DNA from: Blasia pusilla
Lineage: Eukaryota > Marchantiophyta > Marchantiopsida > Blasiales
Direction of reading: 5' to 3'
Assembly: GCA_050084515.1 (NCBI GenBank)
Contig: CM114274.1
Coordinates: forward strand, 25,544,001 to 25,608,000
DNA: 64,000 bases
Position 1 is the stretch's first letter, and the number at the start of each line of letters is the position of its first letter. This document shows, piece by piece, positions 55,878 to 64,000 of this stretch. Under the pieces are notes generated by a model. It was given only the letters and a program-made list of their open reading frames with translations, did not search any database and had not been told where the DNA came from. The translations under genes were made by a program, and so were the position numbers.

Positions 55878-56439
55878 ATTTGAGCACTTCCACCCCAAAC
55901 CCTACAACCTGCGGCTAAAACGCTCATCAGCCATGGGGCTGCGGCTACAACCTACGGCTAACTCCAAACCCTAAACCGTAAACCTGCGGCTAAAGCATGC
56001 GGCTAAAACCTGCGGTTAAATTGGTCCATCCTCTCCCCCTTGGCTGAAACTTCATCAGCAAACCTGTTGTTAAATTCGTCCATCCTCTCCCCAAATTGGC
56101 TGAAACTTCATCAGCTCACTGCAATGCCATGACACACTGGAGATGCGGCTTAAACCTGCGGCTAAATCCAAGCCTCCACCTTAAACCTACGGCTAAAACC
56201 TGTTGTTAAATTCGTCCATCCTCTCCCCCTTGGCTGAAACTTCATCAGCTCACTGCAATGCCATGACACACTAGAGCTGCAGCTAAATCCAAACTTCCAC
56301 CCTATACCTGCGGCTAAAACCTGCGGCTAAATTGGTCCCTCCTTGGCTGAAACTTCAGAACTTCTGCGGTTAAGTGCAAAGGTCTACTACTATAGAAATG
56401 GTACTAGAACAATTACCGGACTTCCCGGTAGCTCATATC

Positions 56440-56554
56440 CCAACCGGTGGGAACTCTGACGTGGTAGTTCATAGGGGCCACTCAAGCAAGAGATTTTGTA
56501 GGGGGGCCACTTAAGCAACATAAGTAGGGCAGGGGGCCACTTAAGCAAATACCT
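56440..56554 (-). repeat. Right terminal inverted repeat of the MULE
   Basis: Reverse complement of 38750-38864 with four substitutions; also carries the three spaced 16-bp motifs. The element ends ...TTAAGCAAATACCT. Confidence 0.9.
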
Positions 56555-56565
56555 GAACCAAAGGC
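56555..56565. repeat. Target-site duplication of the giant MULE, right copy
   Basis: GAACCAAAGGC, differing at one base from 38739-38749. Confidence 0.8.
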
Positions 56566-56879
56566 ATGCTCACCCGCCCACTTTTCCGGACGTAGTGGAG
56601 ACCTTCAATTGGACGAAGATCCCTCACTGCCCACCACCAACCGGAAGCCAACTCTCGGCATCTCCTAGGCCCTCCAAACAAAGTTTGTTCCGCCTGAAGA
56701 CGAAAACAGATCGCGTTTCTTACGAGCAAAGCAGAGACTCCTCCCCCACGATTTGGCGCCTGCCCTGGGCTCCAAAATCCAAAACTTACCCGTTTACACC
56801 GGAAGAATCCAATCACATAGAGTGCAGCCAATGTCCCAGTGCACAACAAGGCTAATGTTTCTCGAGTGAGAGCTCTCAC
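56555..56879 (-). pseudogene. Minus-strand frame with N-terminal membrane anchor, cut by the MULE
   Basis: Begins MRALTRETLALLCTGTLAAL followed by YVIGFF, a good single N-terminal membrane segment with a following basic residue (signal anchor). About 80 further residues contain AEQTLFGGPRRCRELASGWW. The frame runs to the transposon edge. If the pre-insertion DNA is joined at the target site, only about a dozen codons follow before a stop. It may be a first exon of an unknown membrane protein. No family is recognised. Confidence 0.3.
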
Positions 56880-57460
56880 TCGCGAGTATCCTTATCTCTC
56901 TGTGCTCACTCACAATCCCTGGAGAAGACGTAAAAGGTGCGCTCTCCCGCCGCCAGCTCGTAAGCGCCCCAGATATTGTCATCTTCACACTTTAAACCCA
57001 TAAAGTAAGAAACAAATGAGTATCTCATGATCTTATAAGTATACCCAGATCATCGCCGATTTATTCTTTCGCCTTTTATTAAAGAATACCGTGAGAGGGG
57101 CACGAAAGCGGTATACTAAAATCTTTGGGAAGCTCCAAATGGGGCCCAACAACGAAGTCTGGAAATAGGGAACCCCAAGGGCCGGGCCTAGATAAGTTAC
57201 CGTCTCCGTAGGGAGGAGGAAAGACACTCCTCAGTCTAAAGAGATGACTCTATTCTCACCGCATATTCCATTACCTATGCAGAATGACGTATTTGTAGAA
57301 GGAAATAGGAAAGAGTTCCACATAGATGCGACAACTCCTAAATTATCATAACCAAGAATTTGGCACTTGGCTAGAATGCCTAGATGTAACATTCGCCAAG
57401 AAATGCATGCTAGCATGATGCACATGCATTATGTTAGTATTTATACATAGAGGAACTCGC
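56880..57460. other. Intergenic, no gene seen
   Basis: AT-rich with short frames on the minus strand (57033-57227 and 57231-57425) that show no recognised similarity. Confidence 0.4.
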
Positions 57461-57910
57461 CTCCCTCATTTTCTCTAGCTTAGTAGATCACCAAATCAAT
57501 TGTGGAAAGTTTATTGAGAACTAGATAACCTAGACGTGACTTGTATGATGTAACCCAAGTGGATTACATTAGATCCAAGTTTCCCTTCAAGGCTGTTTCC
57601 TAGTGTTCCAACCGTAGAGAGAAATATCGTGATGCGGATATTAACCTAGAAATGTTGAAATGACCTTACTTGCCTCCTTCCTTTTCTCTAGTTAGTAGAA
57701 CCCAAATCAAGTGTGGCAAATTTATTGAGAATTAGATGATGGGGATGTAATTTATATGATCTAACCCAAGTGGGTTATATTCGAGTAAGGTTCCATTCAA
57801 GGTTGCTTCCGAGTGTTCCCAACGTGGCAAGAAATAGACTCATTCAGAAATGACCTCACGCGCCCCACTCCTCATCTCTAGTTTAGTAGGCCCCAAATCA
57901 GTCATGTTGG
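57460..57910 (+). repeat. Diverged ~195-bp tandem repeat, 2.3 copies
   Basis: Shared landmarks CTCTAG(C)TTAGTAGA, CCAAATCAA(T/G)TGTGG, TTTATTGAGAA, TAACCCAAGTGG and TTCAAGG(C/T)TG occur at 57470-57660, again at 57680-57850, and a partial third copy at 57868-57905. The copies are considerably diverged. Non-coding. Confidence 0.7.
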
Positions 57911-60700
57911 GAATGAATAATATTATAATATGTTACCAATTTTGTGTTGGCTTTCATTCCCCATATCGGGATGGTTGTGCCAACTTTCATGCCTTCTTCC
58001 TCTCGGATTAGAGTAGCATGTCTACCTCTAATAGCCCCTCTAATGGTTTGAAGCAAATTTTTCTCATATTTGCTTTATACTATGTTCACATTAGATTCGT
58101 GAAACACATGAGTCCTTTCATCATGTTATATGGAACTAGAGTAAGTTTCACTCCTTATACGCAAAAAGATCACTACAAAACATACATTATTTTGGACATC
58201 TATAGAAACCATCAATATGGAAACTACACTCAACCATGGAAATCACATATTAAGAGTTCATTTACAAAATTAGGAAAATAAGATCTCACATGCTTTCCTA
58301 GATTTCTCTTATATCAAACCAAACCCACATAAGAGGCTTGGGTTCCTCACAAAGCAAGGAAGACCGTAATTCTACCGCCGTATGGAAGGAGGTTTAATAA
58401 AGAGAGGATGAGATTTTTCATGTCATTTACATAAGAGTAGAAAGTATTTGCTTTTCATATCCCAAGAGGTTGGTTGTCTATCCCTATACGTCAAGGATGA
58501 TATATTGAGGAGGTGGGAAACATGAGCGGGCATATGCTAGCTTGATCCTAACACTGCACCCAACGAGGGCTATTTGGAAGAATTTCCTATTTTAGGCATT
58601 TTCAACTTCTTGCTATGAAATATGCCTCTTGATCCGCTACATAGGGCTTGGATTAAAGAGGTGATCTTTGTGCATAGATCACTAGGGAAAGAGGTTGGGA
58701 AGTTGCGAGAGGGAGAGGATATCAATAAGAGAGATTTTGGGAGTTTATTCTCTCTTTTTTTGAACCTTATTCCATAAGGCATAGAATCTGAATCTCCCTA
58801 GCCTTGTGAGTAACCTCAATCCTCTCACTAGGAGAATGGATTTTGTTTGATATAGCACAGATCCTTCTGATGTGAGCCTGAGGATGTGGTTGCCACTAAA
58901 TTTACAATTGGAAACCTTTGGGTATATGATCATCTATGTGTGTGTTTTCCATGATCAAGTATGATTTGGAGCTTGTTGGATGGTGATAACAATGTATTTT
59001 ATATAGCGATGTGCACAAAAACCATCTTCGTCCTCGTCGTACCTACAATTTGGTACGACGATGACGAAGGTACAAAGCTTTCTCTCATTTAGTTACACTC
59101 TCTTCTCTCTCTCTCAAGCTCTCATCAAAGTGACTTGAGAACATGTGTCACTTCTCCAATCCTAATCCTCGATAACATGTCAAGGGGAGGTTTACAACAT
59201 TGGAAGTAAATTTTGGCCAAAATAGGGAATCTACCCAAAATGATAAGTTCCATAAATAGCCATATATGGGCCATGAATTGGGGATAACATGCATACATAG
59301 GCTCCCATCTTCTCAAAAAGTCATATTTGATCCACTAGTGTTCTCCCTCTCACTCTCGCTTTCTCTTTCTATCTCACGCATACACTCTCTACCTTAGTAG
59401 AATTGACATGACACTCTATTCCACTAGCTTTCATGGTTGAACATCCTAGGTGCGTTTGAGAGTCTTCCACCATCGCTAGCTAATTGCGGATTGGTTAGGT
59501 TGTTGAATATTGAGGACAATTGGGGGTCAAGCAAGATCATTTGAAAATTTGGACGAAATTTGAGTTTTGCTTTTGGGAGCATGAGATAATCAAGTCAAAA
59601 GCTCCCCTACCTTTTATATCCATATTCAAGCCACTATCAATATTCAAGAGTCTCCAACTTATCTCTAGATGGATTTATTTGCATAGAAAGAGATATTTTA
59701 ATGTATTATTCTTAGCTAGCATAAGACAAAAATAAATAAAAATCAATTATGGATCTAGTGTACGATTGAGATCAACGTCTTTGCATGGTGATGGTTGTTC
59801 TCAAAAACTTTTGTATTTCATATGCTGCCAAATTTATGTGTTTCCATCATCAGACACTTGGCTATAAGCTGGTTCGTGAAATTGTTATCACGATTGGAAA
59901 ATTGGGGAATAGACACAAAAATCAAGAATGTGTTGAATGCCCAAAGTGAGCAAACTCACATGTTCAATGATCCCATCTTCATTCTCAAAGATTAGGTTAA
60001 CACATTTAGGAGTCGATTAATTTGTAGTAATTTCAAGAATGGAAAACTAAAGGGCAATCCTTTGGGAGATTTTAGACTCTTAAATCTTTCTAGAGCACAT
60101 GGGTAATGAGATTCTTCATAATTTGATTATATCCCTTTCTTACTTGGAATTATGTTACTTACTTCCTTAATGTTGGAGACTAGCTCTTAAGGAAACATGG
60201 GGATTATAGAGTAATGAAAGGTGTATGTTGAGGATGTTTCCCTTCACCAAATGAGATTGGAAGTGCATGCGAGCCATCTTTGGATTTCAACAACAAGCAA
60301 ATATATCTAGATTGCATTGGCCCTTGATTTCCATGTTGAGCATATTATATCCACATTAAGCCGAACCCATATTTCCACGTTGAGAAAATTATAGCGGAAT
60401 CAAGTTGGCTCGGATTATGAGAATGAGTAGAACAAGATGGTATGGAGCCAAAAAAAGTTGAGAATATGGTCCTACGACAAAAAAAAGCATGTCCGCAATT
60501 ATCCATCGAGTAAAGATAGCCCTACATAAAGAAACATCCATTGATGGCAAGAATTTACAAATTTAATGGAGAATCAACTGCTTCAACATGCATCCGAGAA
60601 TGTGTTAAATTTAAAGTTCTACATGAAAAAGATTACACAAATATGGATTTATTTGTATGCTAAAAAATTATAAGTAAATTCCCATAAGTGGATACTGTGC
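57911..60700. other. AT-rich intergenic stretch
   Basis: No gene recognised. Short frames on both strands (for example 58018-58281, 59520-59735) have compositions typical of AT-rich non-coding DNA. Confidence 0.45.
59021..59073. repeat. Near-perfect hairpin
   Basis: Arm 59021-59043 (with CTTCGTCCTCGTCGTACC) and arm 59052-59073 (GGTACGACGATGACGAAGG) pair over ~22 bp with two mismatches around an 8-base loop. No transposon ends are visible around it. Confidence 0.7.
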
Positions 60701-63700
60701 TTCCAAAGTGGCACACGGAAAAAGTCTATGTTCGTGGACTTATGTTTGTGCGAGCATGCCACACCCTCAACATAGACCTAGCCTCAGCCATTCCGCACCC
60801 CAACCCAAAAACCCGTTTCCGGTTTTTTCCACCCATTTTCTAGCCCATGTTGGGCTTGTGTGGCCTATATTCAATCTATGCCTTGCCCTTATATGCCTGA
60901 TTCATCCCGCACCAAGCCTGCTCGACAAGGTTGCACCTCCACAAAGTGTGTGTCTACAAACATGTCCATGTCCGCGGACTTCTGTCCGTCCCTAGGACGA
61001 ATATGTTTGCGGGAGCTCAAGTACCCACAACCCGCACCCGAGGCCACCAAGCCCGTAACGTAGATATGGGCTCGTCTAGCTTGCACATATTTTGTAGCCC
61101 GCATAAAGCTTCTACGCGGCCTGTGGCAAGCCCAAAGGGTGGGCTATGCCCCCATCAGGCGGGCTCAGGCTCACCTTGCGTTGGCTAAGTGTCACAAGCC
61201 ACGCACACGCTTCATCCGGGCTAAAAAATAGGTGTGACTAGACGAGCCTTGGGTCTACGTTACAGGCTTGGTGGGCGGGGGATCCATTAGGCATGTCCGT
61301 TTCCGTGCAACATTGATGTCTGGCTTGTGCCTGGCTACACTGGCCCATTGGAGGCACGCAACCTACATGCAACATGCACACTCGTTTGGTCCTTGCCTTG
61401 GACCCTTAATCTTAGCTCGTACCTATTAATGCATCTTGAGCCCGCGTGGGCAACTTGGGTACCAAAAAAACCCAAGCGGACGACCAATTTGGCATATCTA
61501 TCCCATGGACGAACAATTTGGTTCACGTGCAACCTTGTCTACTTCAGGACGACATGGAAGTGCGCTCTTCATCACTTAATGTCTTTAGCTACGTGTCGAC
61601 AATAAGAGCACTAGCTTGCGTGCCTAAAGTTGTGACTCACGTGTTGCATAAATAAACGCAACTTTGGCAAGATGTTCAACCATGAACAAAAGAAATTGGG
61701 TCAGGTTGAGCTCACATCTCATTCATCGTGTGTCTCTGCTTCCAAAATGTAGTACATTAGAAGCCTAAATACGATTTGCCTTGGACGTGACTCCCCATGA
61801 GCAATGTAGTTGTGTAGACCCGAATATAGGTGTGGACCTAGGACATTGTTCTTCATATGCATTACAACTCCCGATCGCACAACCTTCGCCCATTGAAAAT
61901 TTTCTGCATGAAAGAGTATTAAAAGAAAGCAAATAATCAAAGTCGGAAGATTAGGCACATGGGGCAAGACAAAGACAATAAAGAAAAAATGAGTTATTCA
62001 AGGGATATAAGATTCATAGATGTTTTGGATATCATAAGGCAACTTATGAGACGTTAACCTCCAATGGACATATGAATATTTTGGTTGGGGATTTTGGCTT
62101 GTGGCCTATGCAACTATACCATAAATAAAGACACTTAAAAGAAGTGAAGGCATTCTTCATATATGAAAAGGAAATATTAACTTTATTGCAAGAAAAAAAC
62201 CTCAAAAGAGGACAAAGAAAGTCAATAACATCTCAAAAGAGGAGTCAAAACCGACATTATCTTACCACACATTATAAAACCATGATGTTGAAAATGACAA
62301 TATATCATGTATTTGTAGTATAAGCTTTCTCTAGTGTTGAATCCTCTTCTCACGTCATATATCATACATTTCATAAATATTTGTATATTTTTTATCATGA
62401 ATATTTACTTTTAAATAAGGGAAAGAAAGAGAGAAAGTGATGATTTTTTGACAAATTTCACTTTTTCTTTCCTCATACAATTTGTGGTATTTTTTTTAAT
62501 CATTCTAATATTTTTGTCACGTGGCTTTCTCATGTTTCTTTTTTCATTAACTCTAGATTACCAGAGTTTGAATTCTAAAAAGAGAAATCTAATCCATGAT
62601 GTGATCATGACTTATGATTATAATTAAAACTTTTTAAAAAGAACATAAAAATCAAACTCAACATATCATCGAAATTTACATGACCTATGGGAACCGGGGT
62701 TAGTCTTCCATCTTGCCGGTTGAAATCCAGAATTTTAAGTGACAGGGAAAAAAATAAAATATCTTTATATTTATTGTCATAATGCCGGCCGGAGTTGAGA
62801 AAACGTCAAAAATTACCGTCGGCCGGCATAAAACCTCTCCGGGCGTAGATGCCAGGCTTTCTCGGTGGACCGTCGGCCTTGAAACCGTCACGCGAACTTG
62901 CCCGGGCGGCGACGTTGTGACGGCAATTTCCAACCGCGAAACGTTCCGTCGCTTCTTACCGTTTGTGGGACCCACACCCCCGCTGCTTTTATACTGGGAG
63001 GAGGAAGTCTAAGGAGACGGGGAGATTCTCCATGGTGCACGTGGTCCTCACATGGTGGGTCCCAACGAAAAAGGCCAGATTCGATGAGCTGATACATCCG
63101 ATGGCCTAGTTGAGACGGCTGGAAAGTAAGTGTCATAGATCTAGCGGAAATGAGGGATAAGTCTGTCAGAGCCACTAGGCTTAGACTATGGCTGTCGATG
63201 TCAGGCGTCGATGTTCGTGTCGGTCTATGTAGGGTCAGGTCAGTAAGGGACCGTGGGATACACGGATCCTATTCAAATATTTCTTCTCTGTATTTATTTT
63301 ATGACCGTCATTTAAGTTAATTAAAAATATTTTTGACAAAAATCTATTGGACCATGTCAAACGAAAGAAATTTATTTTTATTTCGCTCTCCATATGTATA
63401 TAGATTTTTTATGGTTTGTTTGTAGCTAGGGGTGGCCAAGGAGAAGTTTGACACCTTATGAATTCATTTTAACGGCAAGGTTCAGCCATCTCGATTTTAA
63501 AGACATAGACTTGGGAGATGCGGCGACCTCTATCTACATCTACGGATGGTGCAAGTGGTCTATGAGATGGCCTAATAGGGCGTCTCATAAATGTATCGTA
63601 CGCATTGATCCGTAGTTTTTTTATGTGGCCCAATGCCGTATGCATATGCGGGGTGCTGTCGGAGATGATGCTCACCTCTTACGACCGGACGTCCAACATC

Positions 63701-64000
63701 ACTTTGCACGTATTTAACTCACAAGCTTGAAAATTAGGAAATCCGTTAAGATGGAATTTTCTCAGACGTAAATGGAAGTCCTCCCTATTTTATGATTTAC
63801 GTCCCTCAAATGAGACGCCCTAATGTCCGTTTCGTACCCTACTAGACATGGATCATAAGCCGTGAGATACCCATACGTTCTCGTTTGAGAAAACCCCAAG
63901 TCCGAACATCTGTCCGTTACTAAGTCTGGTCCGGATATCGGGTATGGAAAATTCATTTTCCCACACATGGGGTTTTGCATTCTTGGCCATAATAAAGGAG
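60701..64000. other. Intergenic, no gene supported
   Basis: 60.7-61.65 kb is GC-richer, with Cys/Pro/His-rich frames on both strands that look compositional. 62.78-63.0 kb is a small GC-rich island (CCGGGCGGCGACG) with overlapping frames on both strands (minus 62700-62975, plus 62782-63012); it could be a promoter or first exon of a gene outside the window, but I cannot support a call. The rest is AT-rich. Confidence 0.4.

Larger units (their letters stand above)
54631..56375 (+). repeat. Right subterminal repeats of the MULE
   Basis: 54631-54842 and 55878-56059 are direct repeats that open ATTTGAGCACTTCCACCCCA and contain many (A/C)CCTGCGGCTAAA units. Two further partial copies follow (56060-56125 and 56195-56270: CGTCCATCCTCTCCCC, TTGGCTGAAACTTCATCAGC). 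The core here is TGCGGCTAAA, in plus orientation, opposite to the left arm. Four tandem CCCTAAA-type units lie at 54715-54741. Confidence 0.8.
38750..56554 (+). mobile_element. Giant (17.8-kb) Mutator-like DNA transposon with cargo
   Basis: Bounded by 115-bp terminal inverted repeats (38750-38864 and 56440-56554) with only four mismatches, and by an 11-bp target duplication with one mismatch. Inside: a MuDR-type transposase gene (39058-43790), a long GGCGGCTA-based minisatellite, a 1.4-kb pyrimidine-rich tandem array, a segmental duplication, a second multi-exon gene (50767-54534) and a complex right subterminal region with plant-telomere-like repeats. The same GGCGGCTA core is found from end to end and, as far as I can see, nowhere else in the window, which confirms the span as one unit. 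The good TIR match suggests a recent insertion, although the transposase reading frame is broken in this copy. Confidence 0.88.

Noticed and set aside
60708-61188. Cys/Pro/His-rich frames on both strands
   Set aside because: No domain, overlapping frames on both strands, no splice or start context to support a gene.
62700-63175. Possible gene in a small GC-rich island
   Set aside because: Overlapping frames on both strands (plus 62782-63012, minus 62700-62975 and 62888-63175) of similar length; nothing recognisable, so only noted as a GC-rich patch.
1-64000. tRNA, rRNA or CRISPR features
   Set aside because: None seen: no cloverleaf with A and B boxes, no rRNA core sequence, and the repeat arrays are minisatellites, not spacer-separated CRISPR repeats.

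Overview
The window looks like nuclear DNA of a streptophyte (land-plant lineage or charophyte green alga). The evidence is two intron-rich host genes that can be followed exon by exon with GT-AG borders and a continuous reading frame: an ORP3-type oxysterol-binding-protein-related gene (10 coding exons, 454 aa) and a PTST2/PTST3-type starch-granule initiation gene (8 coding exons, 625 aa). Plant-type CCCTAAA repeats and abundant transposons agree with this. My guess is a large-genome charophyte (Chara-like) or a bryophyte; the sequence alone does not decide.

Layout. 1-12.7 kb: a decayed Ty3/gypsy-like retroelement (1223-10367) lies inside unrecognised DNA with minus-strand coding remnants. 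It encodes Gag (zinc knuckles), protease, a DNMT3/DRM-like cytosine-C5 DNA methyltransferase, reverse transcriptase, RNase H, integrase and a C-terminal PHD finger. A 611-bp relative (10978-11588) carries only its two ends. 12.7-24.1 kb: GC-rich 5' region and the ORP gene, whose 5.3-kb intron 7 is packed with ~230-bp repeats, LINE fragments and perfect hairpins. 24.1-28.9 kb: AT-rich DNA with a compound microsatellite. 28.9-32.3 kb: a broken non-LTR retrotransposon with reverse transcriptase, CCHC finger and a restriction-like-endonuclease-like tail. 32.8-37.3 kb: the PTST gene. 37.6-38.7 kb: unidentified minus-strand coding traces.

38,750-56,554: one giant (17.8 kb) Mutator-like DNA transposon, bounded by 115-bp terminal inverted repeats (4 mismatches) and an 11-bp target duplication (1 mismatch). 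It holds a MuDR-type transposase gene (DNA-binding zinc domain, DDE core, SWIM finger, zinc knuckle), a second multi-exon gene of unknown function (50.8-54.5 kb), and long arrays built on the core GGCGGCTA. That core fills the introns and subterminal regions and changes orientation from the left arm to the right. 56.6-64 kb: mostly AT-rich non-coding DNA with a tandem repeat and a hairpin; no gene recognised.

The most notable items are the retroelement that combines a DNA methyltransferase (a chromatin 'writer') with a PHD finger (a 'reader'), its odd split termini, and the giant cargo-bearing MULE with its private repeat language. All three transposons are decayed in this copy. In the retroelement the in-frame stops are overwhelmingly TAG, as expected if methylated CAG (CHG) sites decayed by C-to-T change.
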